This document shows positions 1 to 8,465 of a stretch of DNA of 28,620 nt, piece by piece. The stretch comes from JARRJY01 sp037388705 (GTDB lineage Bacteria > Pseudomonadota > Gammaproteobacteria > UBA6429 > Thiohalophilaceae). Under the pieces are notes generated by a model. That model was not told the origin of the DNA and did no database searches. It saw only the letters and a program-made list of their open reading frames with translations. The first letter of the stretch is position 1. Every line of letters begins with the position of its first letter. Position numbers and translations under genes: made by a program. Location of the stretch: assembly GCA_037388705.1 (NCBI GenBank), contig JARRJY010000034.1:1-28620 (forward strand). Reading direction: 5' to 3'.

Positions 1-831
1 GCCACGGCTGAAGCGATTTGTTATGTCGGTGCAACACCTGTTTTTGTAGATATAAAACCTGACACTTTCAACATTGATGTAGAACAAATAGAAAAAGCCA
101 TCACACCTAAAACCAGGGCAATATTACCTGTACATTTGTTTGGTCAGCCTGCTGATATGAATGCTATCAAGGCAATAGCTGAGAAGCACAACCTGATCGT
201 GGTGGAAGATTGTGCACAATCATTTGGCGCTGATATAGATGGAGTCATGACGGGTGGTATCGGCCTGGTAGGCTGCCACAGCTTCTTTCCCAGTAAGAAC
301 CTCGGCTGTTATGGTGATGGTGGTATGGTTACAACCAATGACGATACTATTGCCGAACAGATTAAAATTCTTCGCAACCATGGCAGCAGCATTCGTTATC
401 ACCATGATATTATCGGCTATAACAGCCGGCTGGATGAACTGCAGGCCGTGGTATTACGTGCAAAAATCAAGCATATTGCCGAATACAATACCCAGCGTCG
501 TCGTGTTGCCCATAAATATTCAGAATTGCTTGCTGATGTTGTTACACCTCCTTTTGAAGATAACATTGGCACCCATGTTTATCATCAATACACAATACTT
601 ACTGATAAACGCGATGCTATTATGCAGAAGTTGTCAGATGAGAACATTGGCTGCGCCATTTACTATCCAATCCCATTACACCAACAAAAAGCTTTTTCAG
701 ACAGTTGTAAGAATGTTGCATTACCAGTGACAGAGAATACTGTCCGTCACTGTATGTCACTACCTGTTTATCCTGAACTGGAAGACAAAACTATCGAGCA
801 TATTGTTGATGTCATCAAGTCAGCCGTCTAA
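1..831 (+). CDS. DegT/DnrJ/EryC1/StrS-family sugar-nucleotide aminotransferase (5' truncated; possible GnnB)
   Basis: The reading frame is open from base 1, so the N-terminus lies outside the window; about 276 residues are visible. It is a fold-type I PLP aminotransferase acting on a nucleotide-linked keto-sugar. The VVEDCAQSFGA motif supplies the aspartate that pairs with the PLP nitrogen, SFFPSKNLGCYGDGG holds the Schiff-base lysine, and GYNSRLDELQA and HVYHQYTI are typical of the WbpE/GnnB type. It overlaps lpxB by about 23 bases, implying translational coupling. In Acidithiobacillus ferrooxidans the gnnA and gnnB genes, which make UDP-GlcNAc3N for lipid A, lie between lpxA and lpxB, so GnnB is an attractive guess. 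A WbpE-like enzyme for surface polysaccharide is the main alternative. Family assignment is firm; the exact substrate is inference. Confidence 0.88.
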   Translation, partial: ATAEAICYVGATPVFVDIKPDTFNIDVEQIEKAITPKTRAILPVHLFGQPADMNAIKAIAEKHNLIVVEDCAQSFGADIDGVMTGGIGLVGCHSFFPSKNLGCYGDGGMVTTNDDTIAEQIKILRNHGSSIRYHHDIIGYNSRLDELQAVVLRAKIKHIAEYNTQRRRVAHKYSELLADVVTPPFEDNIGTHVYHQYTILTDKRDAIMQKLSDENIGCAIYYPIPLHQQKAFSDSCKNVALPVTENTVRHCMSLPVYPELEDKTIEHIVDVIKSAV

Positions 832-1966
832 ACAAAAACGAATCATGATTGTTGCCGGCGAAGCCTCCGGTGACTTGCATGCTGCCAAGTTAGTAAAAAG
901 CGTACTGGCAAAGCAACCTGATTGTTATTTCTATGGGATTGGCGGATCCGACATGCGTGCAGCCGGAGTCGAAACACTGGTTGACTCATCTGAACTGGCA
1001 GTTGTTGGTATTATTGAAGTTCTGGCCCATCGCAAGATTATCTTCGGCACCTTGAACCGGCTGAGAGAGTTATTAAGAACTGAGCCGCCTGATTTACTTA
1101 TCCTGACTGATTATCCTGATTTTAACCTGCGCCTGGCTAAAACTGCCAAAGAATGTGGTGTAAAAGTACTCTACTACATAAGCCCACAAGTCTGGGCCTG
1201 GCGCCAGGGCCGGGTTAAAACCATTCGTGAACGCGTTGACATGATGGCCGTGGTATTTCCCTTCGAAGAAGATTTCTACAAGAAACACAATGTGCCGGTT
1301 TGTTTTGTTGGGCACCCTCTTCTCGGTGAAGTTGAGCCCAGCAAATCAAGAAGTGAATTATTAAACGAATTTAATCTTGATGATGACAAGCCCGTGGTGG
1401 GTTTATTTCCAGGCAGTCGTAAAAGCGAAATTAAACGCCTTTTAAGCATTATTCTAAAATCTGCACAACAACTTAAAAAAACAAAGCCAAATTTGCAATA
1501 TGTACTTCCCGTCGCCTCAACGCTAAACACCAGTGAATTTTCTGAGTATATCAATGAAACTGGACTTGATATTAAAGTTATTGAACAACGCCCGTACGAT
1601 GCCATTGAGCTCAGCGATGTCATTATTACTGTTTCAGGTACCGTTACACTCGAAATTGCCTTGCTCAAAACACCAATGGTTATTATTAACAGGCTTTCCT
1701 GGCTTAGTTATGCATTGGTGAGTCGGCTTTTAAAAATTGACAGTATTGGATTATGCAACATCATTGCCGGTGAGAAAATCGTGCCAGAACTTCTGCAAAA
1801 AGATGCAACCATCGGGAATATTACTGCCGAGATTAACAAAATACTTGATGATGAAGATTATGCCAACAGCATGAAAAAAGATCTGTCCCGGATCAGGGGT
1901 TTACTGGAAAGTGATATTAAAACCGAAATAAGCGATGTTGTGATAAATATGCTAAAAGAAAGCTAA
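809..1966 (+). CDS. lpxB: Lipid-A-disaccharide synthase LpxB
   Basis: This GT19 glycosyltransferase joins UDP-2,3-diacylglucosamine and lipid X to form the lipid A disaccharide at the inner membrane. The N-terminal GEASGD motif (residues 17-22), the YYISPQVWAWRQGR segment and the FPGSRKSEI nucleotide-binding segment are characteristic. The length of 385 residues is close to the E. coli enzyme at 382. I chose the ATG at 809; the frame also offers TTG codons at 803 and 806 and an ATG at 845. The start lies inside the upstream aminotransferase gene. Unusually, lpxB is not in line with lpxA: the two genes converge and their stop codons overlap. Confidence 0.95.
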   Translation: MSSSQPSKQKRIMIVAGEASGDLHAAKLVKSVLAKQPDCYFYGIGGSDMRAAGVETLVDSSELAVVGIIEVLAHRKIIFGTLNRLRELLRTEPPDLLILTDYPDFNLRLAKTAKECGVKVLYYISPQVWAWRQGRVKTIRERVDMMAVVFPFEEDFYKKHNVPVCFVGHPLLGEVEPSKSRSELLNEFNLDDDKPVVGLFPGSRKSEIKRLLSIILKSAQQLKKTKPNLQYVLPVASTLNTSEFSEYINETGLDIKVIEQRPYDAIELSDVIITVSGTVTLEIALLKTPMVIINRLSWLSYALVSRLLKIDSIGLCNIIAGEKIVPELLQKDATIGNITAEINKILDDEDYANSMKKDLSRIRGLLESDIKTEISDVVINMLKES

Positions 1967-2736
1967 CGTACAATACTTCGACGCATCGTATTCAGAAAAT
2001 CAACCATCACTTGCACTTCTTGATGGTCTGCTGCCAGATCAGTTATCTGTTGCTTGGCTTCTTCGAGTGGTAACCCGGAACGATATAATAGTTTATATGC
2101 CTTTCTGATTGCCTTAATTGATTCTTTTGAAAATTCTCTTCTTTTCAAACCTTCTACATTGATACCATGTGGCTCAGCAGGATTACCATTAACAATGACA
2201 TAAGGTGGGATATCCCGGGTAATAACACTGCCCAGACCACAAAATGCATAACTACCAATAGTTGTGAACTGATGTGTAACTGCGAAACCACCCATAATGG
2301 CATGGTCATCAACAACAGTATGTCCTGCTATAGAAGCTGCATTGGCCATAATAATATCATTACCAACAATACAGTCATGAGCAACGTGAATGTATGCCAT
2401 TAACCAGTTATCGTTTCCAACCCTGGTTACACCACCACCATCGTCAGTTCCGCGGTTGATAGTGGCATATTCACGGATGGTATTACGATCACCTATCTCA
2501 AGCTTAGATAACTCACCATGAAATTTTTTATCCTGAGGTATTTCACCAATGGAGGAAAATTGGAAAATACGGTTTTCTTTACCAATACGGGTGGGTCCAT
2601 TGATGACGACGTGGGGACCGATCCAGGTGTTTTCACCAATTTCAACATCAGGCCCGATGACACAGAAAGGGCCAATTGTTACGCCATCGGCTATTATTGC
2701 AGAAGAATCAACAACAGCACGTTCATCTATGCTCAT
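1963..2736 (-). CDS. lpxA: Acyl-ACP--UDP-N-acetylglucosamine O-acyltransferase LpxA
   Basis: This enzyme catalyses the first step of lipid A synthesis, moving a 3-hydroxyacyl chain from ACP to the 3-position of the UDP-sugar. It is a left-handed beta-helix of hexapeptide repeats, visible through about residue 180, with a helical C-terminal domain. The catalytic histidine is H120 in HVAHDC (E. coli H125), with H117 and H155 also conserved. Its 257 residues compare with 262 in E. coli. The residue aligned with the E. coli chain-length ruler G173 is leucine (L168), which by analogy with Pseudomonas (methionine there) predicts a shorter acyl chain. Its ATG overlaps the fabZ stop codon as ATGA, so the two are probably coupled. 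Confidence 0.97.
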   Translation of the reverse strand: MSIDERAVVDSSAIIADGVTIGPFCVIGPDVEIGENTWIGPHVVINGPTRIGKENRIFQFSSIGEIPQDKKFHGELSKLEIGDRNTIREYATINRGTDDGGGVTRVGNDNWLMAYIHVAHDCIVGNDIIMANAASIAGHTVVDDHAIMGGFAVTHQFTTIGSYAFCGLGSVITRDIPPYVIVNGNPAEPHGINVEGLKRREFSKESIKAIRKAYKLLYRSGLPLEEAKQQITDLAADHQEVQVMVDFLNTMRRSIVR

Positions 2737-3179
2737 TTAATTTCACGTTCCGCACACATTAATTCAGCACTACATACAACCTTACCATCAACTAGTGCCT
2801 GGCCATTGAATTTCCAGATTCCACGCTTTTGTGTAACATATTCCACTTCTAAACGAAGTTGATCGCCAGGCTCAACAGGTTGTTTGAATCGAGCTTTATC
2901 AACGCCAACGAAATAATAAAGTGAGTTATCATCCGGAATGCGTTCCAGTGTACGGAAAGCAAGGATACCCGTTGCCTGTGCCAATGCTTCTAGTATCAGA
3001 ACCCCAGGGAAAACAGGACGCTGAGGGAAATGCCCCTGGAAAAAAGGTTCATTAAATGTAACATTCTTATAACCTACCAGTGATTCACCTGGCTTACACT
3101 CTAGCACGCGATCAATTAATAAAAATGGATAACGGTGTGGCAGATGCTCAAGTATTTCATGAATATCCATTGAGTCCAA
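2733..3179 (-). CDS. fabZ: 3-hydroxyacyl-[acyl-carrier-protein] dehydratase FabZ
   Basis: A hot-dog-fold dehydratase of type II fatty acid synthesis. The conserved QGHFPQRPVFPGVLILEALAQ block contains the catalytic histidine (about residue 50) and glutamate (about residue 64). Two starts are possible. A TTG at 3179 has an AGGAG ribosome site exactly 6 bases upstream; an ATG at 3170 would have the same site 15 bases away. The spacing favours TTG, giving 148 residues, while ATG gives 145. The gene starts 3 bases after the lpxD stop and ends in a 4-base overlap with lpxA. The lpxD-fabZ-lpxA order is standard: FabZ and LpxA compete for the same 3-hydroxyacyl-ACP pool. Confidence 0.96.
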   Translation of the reverse strand: MDSMDIHEILEHLPHRYPFLLIDRVLECKPGESLVGYKNVTFNEPFFQGHFPQRPVFPGVLILEALAQATGILAFRTLERIPDDNSLYYFVGVDKARFKQPVEPGDQLRLEVEYVTQKRGIWKFNGQALVDGKVVCSAELMCAEREIK

Positions 3180-3182
3180 AAC

Positions 3183-4214
3183 TTACTCCTTCGCCTCTAA
3201 TAACTCAATTTGTTTCTCGAGTTGTTTAATCTTTTTAGCTAATTTATCCAATTGCTTGAAGCGAATTGAATTTTTTTGCCAGTTCTTGTTTGTATCTATT
3301 GGTATCCCCGATGAATATACACCCGGCTCATTTATTGAATTTGTAACCAGCGAGTTTGCCGTGATGAAAACATTATCAGCAATTTCTGCGTGACCGACTA
3401 TGGTTACTGCGCCGCCAATTGCACAGTGCTTGCCAATCCTGGTACTCCCCGCTAACCCAGTGCATCCGGATATTACCGTATGTGCGCCAATTTGTACATT
3501 GTGCGCAACCTGTATCTGGTTATCCAGTTTTACATTGTTGCCAATAATAGTGTCTTCAATTGCCCCTCTATCAATAGTCGTATTAGCCCCGATTTCCACA
3601 TCATTACCAATAACAACATTTCCCAGCTGAGGAACCTTGAGCCATGTACCGTGATTATTTGCCTGCCCAAAACCATCGCTACCAATTACGACGCCAGGAT
3701 GAATAAGTGCATCCTCCCCTATAGATGTCCCATGACAAATAGTCACATTACTTAGAATTCGACTGTTATTACCTATAGTTACACTACTTTCAATAACAGT
3801 ACCTGCACTTATCTGAACATTCTCGCCGAGGACAACATCATCCCCAATAATTACACCGGCATCAATCCAGACGGAATCGGGGAGCTGTGAATTTTCAGAA
3901 ACAACGGCGCTATCATGAATACCATGTTTTTTTGTTGTAGCCGGGTATAATAACGAAGCAATTAAGGCATACGCCGAATGGGGATCTTCAACCACTATGG
4001 CATTGACATTACAATAGTCAATATCTGCTTCACGAAGAATAACGGCAGAGGCGGAAGTTTTTAACAACTTTTTCTTATAGGCAGGATTGGTAAGAAAACT
4101 TATTGAACCATCACTTCCGCTATCCAGTGTTGAAACGGATTCAATGACACACGCTTCGTCTCCCACGACACGTCCATTAACATGCTGTGCCAGTTCAGCC
4201 AGTGTATATGCCAC
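3183..4214 (-). CDS. lpxD: UDP-3-O-(3-hydroxyacyl)glucosamine N-acyltransferase LpxD
   Basis: Third lipid A step: transfers a 3-hydroxyacyl chain to the 2-amino group. An N-terminal uridine-binding domain (about residues 1-100) is followed by a long hexapeptide-repeat beta-helix and a C-terminal lysine-rich helix (KQLDKLAKKIKQLEKQIELL). The catalytic histidine is H238 in QVAHNVQIGAH, matching E. coli H239, and the EPGVYSSGIP motif is present. The length of 343 residues is nearly the same as E. coli (341). It lies 12 bases after skp and 3 bases before fabZ in the minus-strand operon. Confidence 0.97.
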   Translation of the reverse strand: MAYTLAELAQHVNGRVVGDEACVIESVSTLDSGSDGSISFLTNPAYKKKLLKTSASAVILREADIDYCNVNAIVVEDPHSAYALIASLLYPATTKKHGIHDSAVVSENSQLPDSVWIDAGVIIGDDVVLGENVQISAGTVIESSVTIGNNSRILSNVTICHGTSIGEDALIHPGVVIGSDGFGQANNHGTWLKVPQLGNVVIGNDVEIGANTTIDRGAIEDTIIGNNVKLDNQIQVAHNVQIGAHTVISGCTGLAGSTRIGKHCAIGGAVTIVGHAEIADNVFITANSLVTNSINEPGVYSSGIPIDTNKNWQKNSIRFKQLDKLAKKIKQLEKQIELLEAKE

Positions 4215-4226
4215 AGGTATTTCCTG

Positions 4227-4787
4227 CTAATTATTGTTCGAATTATTTATGGTTGATGGAACAGATTTAAAATTATCACGTAACTGTTCTAATACATCAT
4301 CGGTAATATCAACACGATTACTTGAATAAAGCACATTATCACCAAGAATAATGTCATAATTCTTTTCTCTCGCCAGGCCGACAATGGTTTCATAAACCTG
4401 TTTTTGCAACCTGGTAAGTTCCTCGTTACGGCGAATATTAAGATCTTCATTAAATTCTTCTTTAGCGCGTTTTATATCCCGCTTCTGAGAGATTATTTCA
4501 CGCTCTTTCTTTTTACGTACAAGGTTACTCATTACAGAGACATTTTTTGATAACTCGTCTTCCATATCTTTGAGTTGCTTTTGCATTTCAATAATTTTTT
4601 TATCTCGTGGCGCAAATTCACTTTCAAGCTTTTTTCTCGCCTGTTCCGCCTGGGGCGCCTGTTTTAGTACTCTCGCTGTGTCAACAAAGCCAATATTTGT
4701 TTCGGCAGATTTAGCAGCGTGTATACCAACCATCATGAATGTTGCTATACTTAATATATATAGACTTATACTTTTTAACGATTTCAT
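4227..4787 (-). CDS. skp: Periplasmic chaperone Skp/OmpH
   Basis: Periplasmic holdase that carries unfolded outer membrane proteins toward the BAM complex. The frame is open further upstream, into bamA, but the ATG at 4787 gives a clean signal peptide (a short basic start, a hydrophobic core, then a likely cleavage near KSA/ET around residue 28). The mature part begins with the typical IGFVDTARVL segment and continues into a long charged coiled coil (about residues 60-130) that forms the tentacles in the family. It is 186 residues, a little longer than E. coli Skp (161). The gene sits 28 bases after bamA, the usual neighbour. Confidence 0.92.
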   Translation of the reverse strand: MKSLKSISLYILSIATFMMVGIHAAKSAETNIGFVDTARVLKQAPQAEQARKKLESEFAPRDKKIIEMQKQLKDMEDELSKNVSVMSNLVRKKKEREIISQKRDIKRAKEEFNEDLNIRRNEELTRLQKQVYETIVGLAREKNYDIILGDNVLYSSNRVDITDDVLEQLRDNFKSVPSTINNSNNN

Positions 4788-4815
4788 ATATCTATTCAAA
4801 ATTAATTCCTTGTTA

Positions 4816-7095
4816 TCAGAATGGCGAGCCAAGTGAAAACTGGAAGTTTTGTGTTTTGTCGCCTTCTTTTTCATTAAGCGGAATCGCATAACTGAATCTT
4901 AACGCACCAACGGGTGTAATCCACAATAAACCAAGACCTGCTGAATACCTCATCTCGCCAAAATCAATTTGATCTGACGATGGGTATACATAACCACCAT
5001 CAAGGAATAATGCCGTTCGTGTAGACTTGCTTTCATTATCAAACGGGCTCGGCAAAATTAATTCCGCATTTGCAACAATTTTCACATCACCACCAACCGG
5101 ATCATCTGTGATCGGATCCCTGGGCCCCAGGCTACTACCTTCATATCCCCTGACAGAACGGGTACCACCGGCATAGAACCTTTCAAATGGTGGCAGTTTT
5201 GTATATGCACCATAACCTGAACCATAACCAAGATTAGCACTTAAAGACAAGGTCGTACTCTTGGAAAATGGGAAATAATGCGTATGTCGGAAATTAATCT
5301 TATAAAATTCCAGATCACTATCCGGTAATGCAATTTCAGTACTGATTGAAGTCATGTTGCCACGATCAGCCAGTAAACGGCGGTTCCGTGTGTCCCTGGT
5401 CCAGCTACCTGTTATCTTATAGGTATCATAAACATTACCATTTTCATTAACAAAATCAAGGATATCCTGTGAAACGCCAAGGCTGCCGATAAGAATCTCG
5501 GTATTGTCATAACCAATTCCAAACCTGGCCGTGGTAACCTCTGTCAAAGGGATACCAAAATTCATGCTAACCCCCTGGGAATTAGAGGTATAACTTGATA
5601 AATCGGCTTCCTCAAGATCAACTTCTTTTGAATAGAAATTAAAGCCGCGACTCACTCCATCTGGCGTGTAGTACGGATTTGTATAATTAAAACTGTAATT
5701 CTTGGTAACTTGACTATTATCAATAGATATGCCGAGTCTTTTCCCGGTACCCAGGAAATTTTCTTCTGACACCGAAAAGTTCACAAGTGCACCATTAGTA
5801 TCGGAATACCCAATACCAACTGAAAGGTTGCCAGTGGGTCTTTCGGTAAGCGAATAGTTTACATCGACCTGATCATTACTACCTGGAACTGTGGGCGTTT
5901 CAACATTAACTTGTTCAAAATAACCCAGACGCTCTAATCGTGAACGGGAATTAGAGACGTTTTTTGATGATAACCAGTCACCTTCCATCTGGCGTATTTC
6001 ACGTCGTATAACTTCATCACGCGTACGATTATTTCCAATGATATTAATTCTTCTGACATAGATCCGTTTTCCCGGATCAACAAAAACTGTCAGTTTGATC
6101 TTTAAATTTTCCTTGTCCAGGTCTGGAATAATATTTACATTTGCAAAGGCATAACCTTCCTCGGCAAGACGATCACTTATTCTTGTGCGACTTTCAGAAA
6201 CTTCTTTTCTCGAAAAAATGTCACCTTTATTCAGACTTATTAATTCCAGTATTTCTTTGTCTGAAATAATCCTGTCTCCAGCCAATTCGATATCACTGAC
6301 AGTATATTGCTGTCCCTCGCTCACATTTACTGTCACATAAACATCACGCTTATCAGGTGTAAGTGAAACCTGGGTGGAAGTAATATCAAAGTTAATATAC
6401 CCGCGATCCTGATAATAGGATCTCAGTTTTTCCAGGTCGCCTGCCAATTGTTGCTTTGAATACTGCTCACGACCACCAAAAAAACCTACATCAGCCAGAT
6501 TTAATTTTTCTAATAATTCATCATCAGTAAAACGTTTATTACCTACTATATTTACTGAATAGATTTCTGCTGTGTCACCTTCAGAAATTTTAACTTTCAC
6601 ACCCACCCGGTTTCGCTCAAGTGGTTGTGTCTCGGTTTCAATTTTCGCAGCATATTTACCAAGACTATTATATTGTCGACTCAGTTCCTGAGAGACCTTA
6701 TCAAGCACAGAACGATCAAAAACTTTACCTTTAGTCAGTCCGATCTGCTTAAAGACTTCTTCCAGTTGGTCGGTGGGAATTTCACTGTTGCCCTCGATAG
6801 TAATATCTGCAATAGCGGGACGTTCAGCAACGAATACTACCAGCACGTTACCTTCGCGCTCAATTCTTACATCTTTGAAAAAACCGGTTTTATACAGACT
6901 ATGAATCGCCTGTTTGCTTAACTTGCGGTTAAACTCATCGCCAACCTTGACTGGCAAATAATTGAATACCGTACCCAGTGAAATACGCTGCAATCCTTCA
7001 AGGCGAATATCTTCAACCTTAAAGGCTTCAAATGCATGTACAGGTAAGCTTATCAGGCCACACAAAAATGCCAGACTTCCAAGTTTCTTATTCAT
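4816..7095 (-). CDS. bamA: Outer membrane protein assembly factor BamA
   Basis: Core beta-barrel of the BAM complex that folds proteins into the outer membrane. A signal peptide (residues 1 to about 21, ending PVHA) precedes five POTRA domains (roughly residues 24-421) and a 16-stranded Omp85 barrel. The loop 6 motif appears as VRGYEGSSLGPRD, a tyrosine variant of VRGF. The chain ends in phenylalanine, the usual C-terminal signal for outer membrane barrels. The 759 residues are somewhat fewer than E. coli (810). It starts 2 bases after the rseP stop with no clear ribosome site, so coupling to rseP is likely. Confidence 0.97.
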   Translation of the reverse strand: MNKKLGSLAFLCGLISLPVHAFEAFKVEDIRLEGLQRISLGTVFNYLPVKVGDEFNRKLSKQAIHSLYKTGFFKDVRIEREGNVLVVFVAERPAIADITIEGNSEIPTDQLEEVFKQIGLTKGKVFDRSVLDKVSQELSRQYNSLGKYAAKIETETQPLERNRVGVKVKISEGDTAEIYSVNIVGNKRFTDDELLEKLNLADVGFFGGREQYSKQQLAGDLEKLRSYYQDRGYINFDITSTQVSLTPDKRDVYVTVNVSEGQQYTVSDIELAGDRIISDKEILELISLNKGDIFSRKEVSESRTRISDRLAEEGYAFANVNIIPDLDKENLKIKLTVFVDPGKRIYVRRINIIGNNRTRDEVIRREIRQMEGDWLSSKNVSNSRSRLERLGYFEQVNVETPTVPGSNDQVDVNYSLTERPTGNLSVGIGYSDTNGALVNFSVSEENFLGTGKRLGISIDNSQVTKNYSFNYTNPYYTPDGVSRGFNFYSKEVDLEEADLSSYTSNSQGVSMNFGIPLTEVTTARFGIGYDNTEILIGSLGVSQDILDFVNENGNVYDTYKITGSWTRDTRNRRLLADRGNMTSISTEIALPDSDLEFYKINFRHTHYFPFSKSTTLSLSANLGYGSGYGAYTKLPPFERFYAGGTRSVRGYEGSSLGPRDPITDDPVGGDVKIVANAELILPSPFDNESKSTRTALFLDGGYVYPSSDQIDFGEMRYSAGLGLLWITPVGALRFSYAIPLNEKEGDKTQNFQFSLGSPF

Positions 7096-7097
7096 TA

Positions 7098-8465
7098 TTA
7101 ATTATTCAACAACCGCAAAATATCATTATAAAAAGCCAGGCTCATCAGCATGAATAATATTGCAATTCCAATGCGCTGGCCCAATTCTTCAGTTTTTTCT
7201 GAAACCGGCCTGCCCTTGACCATCTCAACCACATAATACATCAAGTGCCCGCCATCTAGGATAGGAATAGGTAATAAATTAAGAATACCCAGGCTGATGC
7301 TCACAATGGCAAGAAAATCCAGAAAACGCGCTATACCCGCACTGGCTGATTGTCCTGCATACACAGCGATGTTAATTGGGCCACTCAGGTTCTTTAGCGA
7401 GACCTCGCCGGTAAGAATCTTCCACAACATGTTCAGCATCAGTGTCGAATTATCCCATGTGTTCTCGATTGACTGTCCTATTGCACCCAGTACACCATAC
7501 TGGTAAAGCACTGTCATATCTTCGGGATACTTACCGGTTTCAGCTGGTCCTATTCCTATACGGCCTACCTCTTTACCTTCAACTTTAGCAATACCAGTTA
7601 CCAGAACCTTTTCCAGTGACTGACCCTCTCGCAAAATAGTCAGCCGCAATTGTTGTTGGGCTCGCGTACTTACGAAATCAACAAGAGCATACCAGTCTTT
7701 TATTGTTTTACCATTGATAGAAACTATCTTGTCATTTTTCTGAAGACCAGCTTTTTCTGCTGGCGAATTTTCTAATACCTGACCTACGACGGCTTTAATA
7801 GCAGGACGCCATGGATAAAAACCAATAATCTTAAAAAAGGTTTCCGGCTCTACTTCCTGCTTTACTTTACTAAAGTCAATTAATTTTTTTGTTGTTAAAC
7901 CCTGTTCAGTCAGCACTTCCACATCAAGTGAACGGTGCTGAATCATTCCAGGCAACAATGCTTGCATGGCAACATCCCATATCGGAGTCTGTTTACCATC
8001 AATAGAAACAATTTCTTCGCCTCTTGAGAATTCGGCATAAGCAGCTGGTGTGTTTTCTATCACTTCACCAATTATTGGTTTTACACCGGTTACACCAATA
8101 ACAAACATTAACCAGTATGCTGCAATTGCGAAAATAAAGTTAAAGGCGGGGCCCGCAAACACGATGGCAAAACGTTTGATAACACTCTGGTTATTAAAAG
8201 CACGATGACGTTCCTCCTGCTTTACTTCGCCTTCACGTTCATCAAGCATTTTTACATAACCGCCAAGCGGAATACTGGCAATAACATATTCCGTACCATC
8301 AATCTTTGAGATTTTTGACCAGATTGGTTTGCCAAAACCAATTGAATAGCGCAATACTTTTACACCCAGTTTGCGTGCGATCCAGAAGTGTCCAAATTCA
8401 TGAACAGCAATCAGGATACTGATTGCCACGATAAAAGAAATAATGATCTGCAGAAAATCCAGCAT
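7098..8465 (-). CDS. rseP: RIP metalloprotease RseP (site-2 protease)
   Basis: Inner membrane zinc protease that cleaves anti-sigma factor RseA and clears signal peptide remnants. The zinc site HEFGH is at residues 22-26 in the first membrane segment, and the third ligand is in LDGGH at residues 403-407. Two PDZ domains lie between the membrane segments; the second contains ENSPAEKAGLQKNDKIVSING. The 455 residues compare with 450 in E. coli. Its start codon overlaps the dxr stop by one base (TAATG), implying coupled translation. Placement before bamA links envelope stress sensing with barrel assembly. Confidence 0.96.
   Translation of the reverse strand: MLDFLQIIISFIVAISILIAVHEFGHFWIARKLGVKVLRYSIGFGKPIWSKISKIDGTEYVIASIPLGGYVKMLDEREGEVKQEERHRAFNNQSVIKRFAIVFAGPAFNFIFAIAAYWLMFVIGVTGVKPIIGEVIENTPAAYAEFSRGEEIVSIDGKQTPIWDVAMQALLPGMIQHRSLDVEVLTEQGLTTKKLIDFSKVKQEVEPETFFKIIGFYPWRPAIKAVVGQVLENSPAEKAGLQKNDKIVSINGKTIKDWYALVDFVSTRAQQQLRLTILREGQSLEKVLVTGIAKVEGKEVGRIGIGPAETGKYPEDMTVLYQYGVLGAIGQSIENTWDNSTLMLNMLWKILTGEVSLKNLSGPINIAVYAGQSASAGIARFLDFLAIVSISLGILNLLPIPILDGGHLMYYVVEMVKGRPVSEKTEELGQRIGIAILFMLMSLAFYNDILRLLNN

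Noticed and set aside
1195..1213. GC-rich palindrome around CCTGGCGCCAGG
   Set aside because: It encodes the conserved LpxB segment QVWAWRQGR and lies mid-gene, so protein coding explains it.
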